A stretch of DNA of 64,000 nucleotides. Source: Flammula alnicola. Its lineage: Eukaryota > Basidiomycota > Agaricomycetes > Agaricales > Strophariaceae. Under the pieces are notes generated by a model, which saw only the letters and a program-made list of their open reading frames with translations, was not told the origin of the DNA and ran no database searches. Positions within the stretch are counted from its first letter, which is position 1; the number at the start of each line of letters is the position of its first letter. Location: contig JADNRV010000025.1 of NCBI GenBank assembly GCA_015499995.1, forward strand, positions 1 through 64,000, given 5' to 3'. Positions 11,654 to 24,060 of this stretch are shown piece after piece. The position numbers and the translations under genes are program-made.

Positions 11654-12331
11654 ATGCTGACAAGACCTCCAAGCACGGTCTATGTTGGGGCGTTCGTCGC
11701 GTTCGTCGTGATTGCAGCATGTATTGCAATCCTCAGGATTATGATGGTCAGAAGAATGAGTAAGTGACATCTAAGCATCTTTGGCGCGGTTAGCTAAAGA
11801 TCTTGTTCCTTGCTAGATAGAGCGAGGCTCAATGCCCCTTTTGTACCGGTAGCAGTACCACGATATCCGCAGAGTCAAAACGCCTTCTCGCCTGGTTACG
11901 CTACGCAACGACCTCTTAGCCAGCCAACGTGGAATATGCCCTCTCCTCCTCCTATGCCCAACGCGAATTATCAGTCCAATCCCTATTTTCCCGAGCAGTA
12001 TTTGCCCAATCCCAATTCATCGAATCCTTATCCTCCCAACATGAACTTCCCACAACCCGTTGCCCCTGTCTATCGACCCCCTCCTAATTCATCATTTTCG
12101 CCTGAGACAAGGCGACCAATATCTCAACTTCGTGCAACGCCCTCCGGCACGAATGACGGTCGTTCCGAGCGGTATAACTCAGCGGCATCTCATCAAGCAC
12201 TGCAGCCTGGAGTGACTGCACCGAACAGCGATGGGCGGACTCCTACCGTTCAACCAGGCGGCGGCGGAGGGACATCGTCTGAAGGCTTGGGTCCCCCACC
12301 AGCGTATACCCTCGATGGGCGGGATGATTAG
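11654..12331 (+). CDS. Small single-pass membrane protein with proline-rich PPAY tail
   Basis: The ATG at 11654 gives MLTRPPSTVYVGAFVAFVV and then IAACIAILRIMMVRRM: one N-terminal membrane segment closed by basic residues. An intron at 11760-11816 (GTAAGT...TAG, phase 1) joins to NRARLNAPFVPVAVPRYP. The remaining 165 residues are rich in Pro, Asn, Ser and Tyr (for example NPYFPEQYLPNPNSSNPYPP) and end with LGPPPAYTLDGRDD. PPAY is a WW-domain ligand of the Rsp5/NEDD4 type. Predicted length 206 residues. The frame is open upstream to 11480, so a longer start is possible, but the chosen one puts the membrane anchor at the N terminus. Adaptor or cargo function is inference. Confidence 0.75.
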
Positions 12332-13134
12332 GGCTTTTCATAAACCACGAGAAACGGTTACTCGATTGCCATCCTATTGGGTCCCTCGTACGTCAAGCTG
12401 CGCATCATTCTCGATGAAATAAGCATCCCTCTCTCAGCGTACATTGGAATGTCCGATTCCAGCCGATTTCATGACCGCGTTCCGGCCGTTTTAGCGCTCG
12501 CCATTCACTCACCTCACTCACAGTCGCGATATATTATTCCGAGCACTATCTAAAACCTATGGATTAAGTTAAAGAGGGCTTTGGTTGTTGGATCGTTTTC
12601 GTTGATTCTGCTCGCGACTTTTTTGGACTGAGCTAAGGCTTTAGGACGTATTTTTAAATTTTCGACATTTCACGTTGTAGAATGTTCACGGCATGAACGA
12701 CACCCTCACTGGAGGTGTAATTATTAGTATAAAGTGCTCATTATCGATAATATACAGTACCAAGTGTCTCTCGGATATGCTGGGGTGGAGTCCGGGACAC
12801 GTTCACAGACCAAATGACATGCAGAAACTCTGCGTTACTTTTGTCCCTCGAACCGATGCGGCAAAGCGTCTCACAATGAACGAACACATGACGATTGGAG
12901 AGGCCTTCTGCAACAAGTTCTCTATATGAAGTTGCCTATTCGGAATAGATTTGACAACGACAATCCCTCTGAGCTCAACAATAAAAAGGAAGGCGGAATG
13001 GGAGACTTAATGATGACCTGGTCGATACAGTAGGTGGGGCATTTACCCGATGACGCACAGACATGCAAATAAAAAGTGATGTCCTTTCCCTCTGTTGTCC
13101 GCAGTCTCGTATCCCGCTTTCGTATCACCCTGGG
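12332..13134. other. Intergenic region
   Basis: About 800 bp, partly AT-rich, no gene recognised. It likely holds the 3' UTR of the preceding gene. Confidence 0.4.
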
Positions 13135-13229
13135 TAATCGACGACTTATTTCCTCTTGCATATGGATTGGTCCAACCCTACATACATGGCACGCACCATC
13201 AGTATACAGTCCAAACGATAGAAAATATT
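13135..13229 (+). repeat. Diverged inverted repeat, left copy
   Basis: About 95 bp (starting TAATCGACGACTTATTTCC and including TGGTCCAACCC and CATACAGTCCAAACGA-like blocks) match the reverse complement of 17665-17762 at roughly 80% by eye. A shorter similarity (CTAGTC...CCGCTAAC) recurs about 500 bp further on in both copies. It looks like an old dispersed repeat; type unknown. Confidence 0.55.
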
Positions 13230-14480
13230 ACTACTAAGGATAGCAAAATCGAAGTTACGATTGCCGTCGAGCACAATACGATATATCGTACCGCCAGACA
13301 CACCAAAAAGTATGCCGTTATCGCGCTGCAGCAGCTTAAAGTACCCTGCATAAAAGGGAGTATGCTGCCAGGGCTATTCCAGTAGCACCCCGGAGTCGAA
13401 ATGGGATCATCCCCCAGGAGGAGGAGTTGAACTGGGCCTGGTTCTTTACGGTGCATTGAAGCCAGCGGGTCTTGGCTTGCAAATTGCTAGGCGCGTCAGG
13501 AATCGCCTTGCCCACCGCCTGTTATTTTGCACTGGCGTTCATTAGGGATGTATTCAATATCATTGTAGACGCGACGTACCCCGGCAACCTTGAGGGCAAG
13601 CTCTGCTCCGGCGACAATCCCCTTGAGCTACTCTTTCGTAGGAGAAGGATAGTTGGTAACTATTCTCATTCCGAAAACTAAGGTGCTATAGCGGATATCG
13701 AGCCTCAACCGTCCCGAATTACCGTATCTAGTCTATCCGCTAACAGATCATCTAGAGATCATCCTCCGCATGCGCCCTGTCCAGCGCACCACACCAAAAT
13801 TCGAATATCCGCCGTCAATCGATATTCGACACTGTGCATACTTTCAGTATCAAAAAATGTTCCTGTTCAGAGTCTGAAATCTGGAGCATATTTTTAAGCG
13901 CCCGTGGATAATGACTATCCATCTTGTGCCAGACAAGTAACTCAATTTGGCTGTCCGTAAAGAATTTCACGTGATTGTGGCAGGCCGTAGCGTATACTCG
14001 TTCGGATTACTGTAGCAGTCGGAAAATACTTTTGCGAGATGTGTTTTAGTCTCGTCATAAGATACCATGTGGCCCAATCTGAATCTCAAGCGCTCAAGGG
14101 TCATTAGTTCACATTGGTTTACTACGTTCTCTTGAGCGATCCTAATTTCCAGTATTCTTAACAATACCCTAGACGTACCGATGGCGAATGCAGGTAACCA
14201 ATAAGAAATGTTAGAGATTCGGTCCAATCATGATCGTGCTTAGTTGATCGAAGGTCGGGGCCATGCTTGGCGCCCAGATGGCCATAATAGCGCGCCCATG
14301 ACATGTTTCAGAGAGGCTCAGATGACTTGATTTACTTCCGATATGATGATTTTTCATTGAAAATCAAAGCTATATTTGAAGGTTGACAAGTATATACATT
14401 GGACAAGAAGTTCGATAATCTATCAAAACGCTGTCGGAGATAATGAATGTAGCGTTAATTGAAATACGATGTCATTTATT
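13230..14480. other. Intergenic region with decayed repeat
   Basis: No supported gene. The first 500 bp may be a diverged continuation of the repeat at 13135. An 86-codon minus-strand stretch (13967-14227) has no motif. Confidence 0.35.
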
Positions 14481-15952
14481 TTACAAGGCGAAGCGCTCGA
14501 GATCTTCGCACACTATATTTAACTCGACACCTGTAAGACCCCCTGATTCTTGAAGGGCTGCGACCTGGTCTTCGAGAACTTGCTTGTCCTCGTGCGGTAC
14601 CATGAGCAAAACGTAAGAGATTGGGAAGCGTAAATGGGGTGTTGGACTCGATGCTCCACGTTCGAGGAGATTATACTTGACGAGTAAATTCCTCTTCGCT
14701 ACAGCAGAGAGAGAATGGGATCCATTCAAGGAACTAACCTTCAAGGTCTCGAGGAGCGGAAGCAATTGCCCACAGGCAATCATTTCCATCGTTGGTTCAG
14801 GTATAAAGAGACGTGAAGGGAGGTGCAAGGCGCGGAGGTTCGGCACCTTGTTGAGCAGTTCCAACTCGGTGTGCGACATGTCGCGTTGGGGCGCCGGACC
14901 CAGAGCATCTGGCGCAGGCTTTGGATCCGAGAGCATCAGCACCTGTAAAGTCGCTGCCGACTTCTTGAGCATGCTCATGAAAACTGACATCTCCCAACCT
15001 CGATTTGGGTCGTACACCTCCATCCAAAGCTCTCTGATGGATGGGAGTTCAAGGCGAGAAAACATCCTGTGGTCATTGCTTGGCTCAATGAGCCTAAGTC
15101 GCAGCGTCTGGAGATGTCGAGCCTCGGCGTGTCGGATAAACGGACCGTTGACATTAAAGTAGTGCGTGAACTTAATTCTGAAGAACCCGTCTGTAAGAGA
15201 GGGCGCCGAGCGATGGATGATCGTCATGAAGACATAAGGGGGCATTGCGGCACTGCCAAGGTCGAGTTTCGTGAGGTTGTTCCACGGAAGTTGAAGATCG
15301 AGCGGGTCGATATTATTGAATATGTGGAATGCGGCGCTTCGGAGGTTTGGAAGAGACCGGAACACAGTGAAGTTCGATTTTTCTTCCCCCGTAAACGGCG
15401 TCAAGACGTGGATAAAGTCGTTAAGGAAAGTGATTTCGACGGACTCCAAGGCGTTCAGGCTGCCGAGCGGAATTTGCAGGAAAGATTTGATTACTTCTGC
15501 TGTGCAGATGATACAGGTCAGGGACCGTATACACGACGCGCTCGGCAAAATGATGGATGGGACAATGTTGAATGTACCGCCGCCGTACATGAGCTGTGCA
15601 GCGCTAGGCGGCTCGCCATCCCTGAAGGCTAAACCCAGATCTGGGCAAAGATTTAAGGACAGCAGGGCACCCTGGCTTCTCCTGAGCCTTGCCTGAGCCA
15701 GAGTGTTGCCAGCTCGAGTAAATGGAGAGGGTGCTGGAAGAGAACGGGTAACAACACTGCGTCTTGCCATATCGTTGGTGTGGCGAGGATGAGGCGACGC
15801 CATCGTTGGCATACCTGGGACAAGGAATGCCTCGCGTCGGAGGGGGACGGTGGAATAATAGCTGCGTCCTCAAAGCATAGAGAAAACATCGTAAGTAGTA
15901 GCTTGTCGGGAAAACCCTTGAGAGGCGCGCGATTGTTGGCGGTAGTCTGCAT
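14481..15952 (-). pseudogene. F-box/LRR-type protein gene with an internal frameshift
   Basis: The ATG at 15952-15950 starts MQTTANNRAPLKGFPDKL and an F-box (KLLLTMFSLC, SLSQVCQRWRRLILATPTIW), the SKP1-binding module of SCF ubiquitin ligases. The frame then runs to PLHLLELATLWLR and ends soon after. A second frame picks up at RRSQGALLSLNLCPDLGLAF and continues for over 390 residues of leucine-rich, LRR-like sequence (SLPNLRSAAFHIF, LPWNNLTKLDLG, LPSIRELWMEVYD, KVPNLRALHLPSR) to TAA at 14483-14481. The two frames meet at 15679-15700, where CCTGAGCC occurs twice 11 bp apart. Deleting one 11-bp unit would restore LWLRRSQGALL exactly. No intron fits. So the gene is either recently disrupted by a slippage duplication or mis-assembled there. 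Antisense open stretches over this gene (such as 15069-15632) are shadows. Confidence 0.7.
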
Positions 15953-17664
15953 TATCGAGGAGGAAATTTGTGCTGCAGGAGCTGAGAGCTTTGTGCCGTC
16001 TGGGAAAACGAGTACGGAATACCGTCAGCAGCCGCGGGCTCTGACACGACGAGCAATGCACACCTGAGCTGGGAACTCGAACCCTCCTGGCCTGGTTGCA
16101 GAGGTGAGCTGCTGTAGACGTTAAGTCGCACGCGTCTGGGGAGGGAAAAAATGGATATCGGGGGAGAGGGGGGGAATGGATGTATACTATGTTGCTGTCC
16201 GCTTATTTGACAAACCTTCTTCACCAAAGGGCCCCAAAAATTCCCCAAATGCAGATATTCAAAGCAGGCTTCCAGTCAAATGCAGCGGATGCCGAACCCA
16301 AGCAAGATTTTCCACCAATAGAATTCCTTCCCGAGGTCCTCATTGCTTTCAGGAATCAGACACGCTGTTTACATAAATGATCCTGCAGGGTATGCTTTTG
16401 AAGGGTTTTCTTGAGGTTTCAATACTACTTCCTCATCTCTGGATTGAGGAATAACCAAGATTCAGTAGCTAATCTGACTAAAAAAGCACTCTCATCTCGA
16501 TCTCCTCAAATGAGAAGACACATTACCGGATACATCTATTCCTCATGGCCAGTGAACATGTTCGATCGTAGGGTCCCTTTTGTTTTCTACCGGAAAAAAG
16601 ATTGCAAGCAGGGTTAAGATATCAGAATCCTCGTCTTGCATATTGGAAGCCCTAATTTATGTTAATTTGAACTTTTGCTTTCGTGAACAGGACATTGAGA
16701 GTGACGCGGCAGTTACCGTCAAGTCGGGGCGTGGGCTGCGCATTTATTACTTTCTGTTGTTGGAACGAGTCGGATAAGTCTGTTTATTCGCTTGAAGTTA
16801 TCACAATTCGAGACCAATGACTGCCTTCAGTTCGAAGTTCAAGCCACAAACTTAATCGACGTTTTTGTGGGCCCTAGCCAACAAGCTGGCAAGAATCGTT
16901 GTGGAAGTTTCATGCAACGGTGCATTGGAATTTGGGCATCAACCATATAAGCAGACCATGTATGTTTTTACGTACCATTGGCCACGCCTTAAACCACATG
17001 TCTCATTTGAATGACTGGATATGTTATTAATCCATCCTGCGGGGTTGACATCGGCCTAAACCTGTGTCAGCAGTGGTGTCAAAAATACCACCGGCACTTT
17101 CAAAACGTGGGTGATCTTTTAATCACCCTCACATCCTGCACGGGCTTCATGCTGGTGTTTTAAATGACGTGCGCTAGTATAATCCTTCACGAATAGCCAA
17201 CTCGATTGAAGTCGGATGCACAACGCTGAGTCCATCATTCGCGGGCGCTTAAATACACGATAACCGAATGTTGCTTAATTCTCAACTGGAAAGGTAACCC
17301 TTTTGTCAAATGTGAAAGCATGGATAGTATTAAGGTATGATTGACAGCATATATTGGGATTTTTGGCTGTCGTGCCGGACAAGATAAGGGGAAGACGACC
17401 TCGAGGCGATCCGTTAGCGGACTAGATTTTAGATATTGAGGTGTCGATAACCCCTCGACCAAAAAGCCGGCTCGCGATTAAAACGAGGTATCCTAAATGC
17501 AGAATCGTACCCAACTTCTGATTGATTCTCTTTCTCCCATGTAAAGAGTAGCCCAGGGGAACTTGTAGCTGGAACACCGTAAGCAATATCACAATCATTG
17601 AAGCGTTTATTGATTGTTTGGATATGCATAATCCTTCGCATTTGCCACCAAGACTTGTGTCCCA
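15953..17664. other. Intergenic region
   Basis: About 1.7 kb, increasingly AT-rich after 16400. No coding pattern, tRNA or element ends recognised. Short open stretches (under 110 codons) have no motifs. Confidence 0.4.
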
Positions 17665-17762
17665 TATTTTCCGTCGTTTGGACTGTATGCTGATGGTGCG
17701 CGTCATGTACATAGGGTCGGGTTGGACCAATCCGTATGCGGAGGAAATAAGTCGTCAACTAC
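17665..17762 (-). repeat. Diverged inverted repeat, right copy
   Basis: Reverse complement of the repeat at 13135-13229 (about 80% match by eye). The two copies face each other across the broken F-box gene, 4.4 kb apart. Confidence 0.55.
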
Positions 17763-19337
17763 CTACACCGCTATTTGGCAAAAACATTGATGGCAGGAAC
17801 CCAAAATTCCTGAAGGCGGCCTCGGCTGTTCCCATCAAGGACAGGTGACAACGCCAGGGCCGGCACAGCTTTGCCGCTCCAGCTTGCCCACAGCTGCTGA
17901 AATGTGGCGCCCATGCCGTGGGCGAGCTGGACAGTACCAATAGCGCAAATTTTGTTATTTGCGTATTTTTTCATCAGAAGGAAATAGAAAATGTTTGTTA
18001 CATCTTATAGAAGAATTAGCATCATTATTTAAACACAAATGTGTGTCAGGACGTCGCCGCCGTTGATGGGTCCGTGCGTGACGTCTTTTCAATTCTCGTT
18101 AAGTCGTTTAAACTCAGCTAACTCCGCTCCGCGTCAACACCAACCGATTCAAACCAACTTCTTTCGTTCCTCCCCCAATAATCCCCTCTCGTCTTCGTGC
18201 CGCGCCCCTCTCCTTCTTCTTTTTGATTTAGTTCTTCTACTCATGTACTGTGCAGCTACCTCTCTTCTGCTGGATGTATCTCTTTGGTGGCTAGATTCCC
18301 TCTGGAGGCTCGGGCTCGATCCTGGCTTTTCTTGCTCTCGGGTCTTGGATGACTGGCTCCAGGGACTCTGGGCTCGTGTACTGACATTTTTATTCTTTTA
18401 TAGGTCTTATTCATTCAACGGCGATAAATGGAAGGGATTTGGGATGGAAAGAATGAAGCAGGATGTAGAACCAGGTAGGTACTAGGTATCAGTTCAGTTT
18501 TACCGGTCACCTCCCTTCCCTCCATCTTTTTTTTGCTTCCTCCCTTCCTTCTTAGATTGGTTATATACTGCTTAAGGTACCTCATGTAATAGTTAGGCTT
18601 GCAATATCATTGTTTTATCAACTACTTATATGACCAGCCAGAAGGAAGGAAAATGAAGGGAAAAGAGAATATCCTAATATCCTAGATGCTGTCCCTCAGA
18701 ACTTGCCGCAGCTGGACTCCAGGTTGGCCAAAAAGCTGACTGCCAGCCGAGCTGGTGTCAGGCTGTCATTAGGGCGCATCCGACCTGGCCACCATGTAAC
18801 GGCAACCCTGTGGCCGTTGTGCCAGGATCAGCCGGTGACATGTTCGGCTCCAGCTCTATTGCAGGTGCGTGCGAAATGCCGGTGTAGGGCGACGCGAAAG
18901 CGGGATATGACACTGCGGAGAGCAATGAACACCTTCCGAACTAGCGGGTCCCACGGAAAGGTCAAAAATGGAAAGGTCCATCTCCTGCTTCGTGCGGCAA
19001 ACGTCCCACCTACTGTGGTCATCAGACTCATCACGTCCCATTAAGTTGTGCATCCGGCCTTGCGATTTTCGTCTCTGGTAGAGTCGAGTTCGAAGGGTTT
19101 GCCGTCATCAAATATATGCTATCTCCAATCGTTGTTTGTTCGTTCAGTGTAGAGATGTTTCGCCGCATCAATCCAACGGACAGGGTTTCAAGCTCAAGCG
19201 TGGGCGCCTGGTAGCGGACATTGCCGAATAGGAGCATGAATAATCGAAATGCCGTCTTCGGCATGCAACGCGTTTGACAGTGGCGGGTTTGGGCTGTTCG
19301 TTCCCAAGCCCATCGCTAACCCCGACGACGACGAACG
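17763..19337. other. Intergenic region upstream of VID28/ARMC8
   Basis: About 1.6 kb. A 148-codon plus-strand open stretch (18039-18485) is preceded by a pyrimidine-rich tract and could belong to an unrecognised transcript, but has no motif. Pyrimidine-rich tracts near 18515-18560 were noted. No supported gene. Confidence 0.35.
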
Positions 19338-22300
19338 ATGACCATACCTACCGTCACCGTCGCCAGTCTCAAGCAGGTCAAGAACACTGTCATTGGAAAC
19401 CCTCTTGCCAAGGTTCGGCTCGTCAAAGACGAAAGTTTTGTGTCAACGTAAGCCCCCTTTCCGCCTTGCCCATGGTGAAAGGCAGCTGCTCACACGACGC
19501 CCCAGGCTTATTGACTGTCTCAATCCACCAGTTACAGACATACCCCTATCTCCTTCGGCAAAGTCATCTCAGGACGCCCTACGCATCGAGGCAGCCCATG
19601 TAATCGCTTCGTTATCATACGGTCGGCTTCTTTTCTATGCAGGAGCAAGCGTCCAGCTTAACAAGTGGTATAGGATATGAGGAAGCTTTAGGCACCGTTT
19701 TGCGGGCAAATGCACATCGTGCATTTCTCTATGCAATCTCTCACTTCACTCGAGCAGATCCACCGCCTCTTCGTTCAGCGTTCTCCCGTGCTCTCCGAGC
19801 ACTCGCAACCTCAACGGCAGATATAGTGGGACCATCATTATGGGGACTCAAACCAGATAGATCGTTAATTCGGAGTGAAGCTCAACAAGCTCTCGATTAT
19901 CTATTTCAAGTGCGTATTTCTTGCGTCTCTTACTCGTTACAGCAGCCCATAAATGTAGATTGAATCCCTAGACATATATCTCCCTCTGCTCCTCGTGCCG
20001 GCCGCCTCTTCACCATCTTCATCCACGTCCCTGAACATCGCAACATCTACTGCGCAAATGCTATCGACCACAGTAAGATCCACAACCCATCGCGCACGAG
20101 TAACAGAATGGTTGCCACCTACTGAACGGCAACGCGAAGTCAAGTCTCGTCGCGGTTGGGAGAAGACCGCACTTTCGGCGAACTCTGGAGCGCCGTGGGT
20201 GGCAAGGCAGCTCGTTGCGCTTTTGGGAGATAGCCAGCGGGACCGTGATAACAAGGTCCGTCCGATTTAGCCGCTTTAGCTGGACTTTCATTGAGAAATG
20301 TGTTCGCTTGGCGTAGCTGGTGGAAGCAGCTCTATCCGCGCTGGCCGCGCTGGCGCACGAAAATCCTGTCATTGGCGCTTTCCTTGGAAAATCTTCTCCG
20401 GACCGAGATCGTGAGTCTACCTTTATATTTTGTTTCTTGTTTTTCCACTCTGCTTCCTCGGCTATCAGCGCGTTCATATTTTCCTTTCATCTTTTCCTAA
20501 AACACATATATTCAAGTTTTCTTCTGCTAAACATGCTTATGGCGCAACCACGAATTTCTGAGCATGCTCAACAAGCCGTTTCCTTTCTGTGTGTCTTTAT
20601 ACGGTCCCAAAATGCAATTCTCTGGGCCGTAGAGCGTGACACTTTTCTCTGAAAAAGTCATTGACCTAATTCTTATCTTCTCTCTCGATCTCTCTTCATT
20701 TCAAAACTTTTACCCCAAACTTTTACCAGATCCCCCACCACTTGCAAACATACTTTCATTCACGAAATCGCGCTCTGTCGATGTTCAGTTAGCCGCCTGT
20801 CTCTGGTGAGGGTTTTTTCTCCATAAGCGTACCCTGTATCATCTCCTTCACCCTACTTACTCTTCAAATTCCCAGTGTAACTCATATCCTCCGATCCTCT
20901 CCTCCATCTTCAACGGTCCCTCTGCCACATCCGCATTTATCATTGTCCGTACACCCTACCTCTCCCGTATCCTCCCACGCCTCTTCCAGCTTCGCGCATA
21001 GCTTTATACACACACCCGCTTCAAACCACCCCTCGCTAGAGGAGACCGGAACGAGAACGGTGTTGAATGTCGTTAACCGAATGCTGGCACTGCCTCCCAC
21101 GGATTTGCTGGGTACGTCCGGCACGGGCTCGGAGTCGCCGCAGACTAAAGCGAAGGCCTGCTTTATTTTGCGTATGCTGTTTCTCGTCACATTTGATTAT
21201 TCTTGAAGGCTCATACGTTTGTTTAGATTATCTGGTATCGGATGATGCTGCTCTTTGTCATGCCGCGTTCGACAGGGGGTGCATGGAATACCTGGGTGCA
21301 CTGATCCAATCTATAACTCCGCCCGAGCCTGCCCCTCCTGAATGGGAAGAAGGTGAACCGGAGAGCGTTCAATCTTTACGCGAAGTTAGTTGTTTTCTCC
21401 GGTTCAATTTCCTTCACGAAGTTTAGAGGCTGATAGTCTTGTTTGTTTAGGCGTCTTTGATAGCCCTGGCCTCCTTGGCATTGTGCTCAGATGACATCCG
21501 TAGGCGAATAACTGACGAACTGCGCCTCCTACCATGTATATCGCGTGCATTGCGCGCGAAGCGACACGTCGGCACCCGATATGCTGCATGCCAGTGCGTG
21601 CGCGCCATGTCGCGCTCGGTGTCTGTCCTGCGGACGAGTATCGTCGACAGCGGGCTGGGCATGGACGTGTTGAGGATTGTCCTGGGTAAGGAGCTAGGCG
21701 ATAGGTTTGGGGGGAGCAGCGCGAGTACCGGCAGTGCCACACCTATTGGAGCGGTTGGGTTGGGGAAGGGGAAGGAGGGTTCGAGAGACAAAAAGAAGGA
21801 TGAGGATTCGATGGATATTGGGGATGGAAGTGGTGGTGCGAGCGGGAAGGATGACGGGAAGGGGAAGGGCCTTGGGGAAGATCGGAGGGTGTTGGGAGCT
21901 GCGCTCTCAGCGGTGTGTAACATCGTGAATGACTTCTCTCCCCTTAGACCTGTGAGTCTTTCGTAGCTCGTGGTCTTTTAACTTCGTCTTGACATATTGC
22001 TCTATTAGATTTATCTGGAAGAAAAACTGATGCCGCGCCTGGTGTACATTTTACGCCAGTCCGACGATCCACCGCTGAGGTTGAATGCACTCTGGGCGGT
22101 GAAGAATTTGGTGCGGAAGACGAGCACGGAGACGAAGAGGGATATCATGAGCCATGTAGGCTGGACAGAACTAGCCGAGTATGTTCTTCGTCGTGGCTCT
22201 TTCACCATTGGCTGACTATGCCTTTCTCTGTTTATCTTATAGATTCTTAAGCGACCCAGATGAAGAAATCCAAGAACAGGCCTTCAACTTGCTTCGCAAT

Positions 22301-23032
22301 CTGGCAGAAAACGAAGAGGGCATCGCGATGGTCTTTCGCGAACTGGGCGCTCAAGTACTGGAAAAGATCGTGGCAGGCCTTCGGTCGCCATGCGAGGATG
22401 TCTTGCTCCAAGCCGCCTTCGCCATCGCCAATCTCGCGAACGGGACCCCTGAACAACAAGATATGATCCTTCATTATCCCGACATGCTCTTAGCATTGCA
22501 GAACTGCCTCGCAGAGGCGACGCCCGCCGTCCGACGTCCGTCAGTATCGTGTATATTGGTTCTTGCGCAGAGTAGGCCAAAGAGAAGGAAGGAGATGAAC
22601 GATGCGGGGATCATTAGCACGCTGAAGCGGTTGTGTGAGTGGTCCGGTCATAGCGCGCACGGCCCGGGGCTTGGTCCTGCTGCGAGCAGTGTGGGGAGCT
22701 TGGGCATGAGTCTCAGCCCACCCTCCAGCGGAGGACATTGGGGTGGGCGGAGTCCGGTACGACTGCCGTCTTCTACCCATGCGGCGGCCCCTGCAGCGGG
22801 TGTTTATGGGAGTTGGGGTGGCAGTGGGTCAATGCACGCATATGCCGCGCCTCATGCGTTGGTGATTGGACATGGCGGACATAGGCATGTGCCTGGTGTT
22901 GGAAGGCTGCACGGGTACGGAAGTCACCACTCTTGGGCGCCGCACATGTCCCTAGAGGATGACCGCGATGTCGTCCAGAGGGCGAGACAAGCATTGGAGT
23001 GGTTGGAGCACGGCGAGACGTATATTTCTTGA
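19338..23032 (+). CDS. VID28: Armadillo-repeat protein, GID/CTLH ligase subunit (VID28/ARMC8)
   Basis: In the GID/CTLH E3 ligase, VID28 (Gid5) and its animal homologue ARMC8 form the armadillo scaffold that holds substrate receptors for degradation of gluconeogenic enzymes. The ATG at 19338 starts MTIPTVTVASLKQVKNTV and continues GNPLAKVRLVKDESFVST, the typical N terminus. Later exons have DALRIEAAHVIASLSYG, LIRSEAQQALDYLFQ, LVEAALSALAALAHENPV, SRSVDVQLAACLWYP and, near the end, LRLNALWAVKNLVRKT, EEIQEQAFNLLRNLAEN, VLLQAAFAIANLANGTPEQ and RARQALEWLEHGETYIS (stop 23030-23032). These are clear ARM repeats. An unusual Gly/Lys/Asp-rich low-complexity insert lies at about 21700-21890, and a Gly/His-rich one at about 22650-22940. 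Around nine introns. Assignment rests on remembered family patterns; another ARM protein is possible but less likely. Confidence 0.8.
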
Positions 23033-24060
23033 TTTCGCTTTCGTTAGGCTAAAAGCTGTTGGGGTTTAGCGCTGGCTTGTTATTGATGTGTCTTTTGTGG
23101 ACTTGGTCTATGTACGGTACCTATGAGCCTGTCGGTGTTTGATAAGCGATGTACTTAATCGAAAGTAACTGCCGTGGCTACGGAAACGTAAGTCATGCAT
23201 CTCGTGCAGACAGAAAAACGTAAAAAAACAAGGTGTAAATGCATATGCCCACAAATCCAGGAAGGAAAAAACGGCAGTAATTATGGGATCCATTGGAAAG
23301 AGGGTGCCATCTGAGTTCCCGCAAAAGCGCATGTACACTCAAAATTTCAGACTATTTGAAGCGTTTAAATATGAATACACCTCCACCTTTCGTCCGAGTC
23401 GGTGTCCGTCCAAGTTGCTTTTTGGTCGTCAGCTGCACTCGTGCTCTGGAATTTGTAGTTGAATCCCAAGCGCGAACAAAAAGGAAACCACGCTTGTAAG
23501 CGATAACTTATAAGTTTCGATCGCCGGATCGAAAGTTGTTGTAGTCACCATGTGTCTGTACCTTTTTAAAAAATTTTATGGACTTGAGCGTCGTATGTTC
23601 CCATGCGTCTACGAAGAAGTGAGGATATGGGCGATAATTCAAATCCAAAACCACAGGAAAACATTGTCAGCAAGGATTTGAAATACATCTGTCTATAGGT
23701 CGTCATCTCGATAGTTGGATTGGGGAATTTCTTGACCTGGATAGAGTCCTACAGTTTTCGTTGAGATCGGAGGCCACTGTAGGTACAGATTCACACTGAA
23801 TTTACCATGGCTAAGCAAAGGTTGGTTCTTGTTTTGTGCCAGAGCAAAGGGCACGAGTTCCAGAACACGATGCAAACCATATTCCTTGCGTCGCCGCGAA
23901 AGGTTTCCCCGCACCCGACGGAAGCAGAATGAGCGAAAGTGGAAATATTCCCACGAACAACATGACCCCATTGAATTTTATAACACGGGGTTCCCCAACT
24001 TCACGCGTCGTCCACGTCGACTTTCTTTCTTTCCCTTTCCTCCTCCCTTCATACCACAAA
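23033..24060. other. Intergenic region
   Basis: About 1 kb between two plus-strand genes. No coding pattern recognised. The last 60 bp before the next ATG are pyrimidine-rich, which is common for strong fungal promoters. Confidence 0.4.

Noticed and set aside
15069..15632. 187-codon plus-strand open stretch
   Set aside because: Antisense shadow of the F-box/LRR gene, whose minus-strand frame is longer and has recognisable domains.
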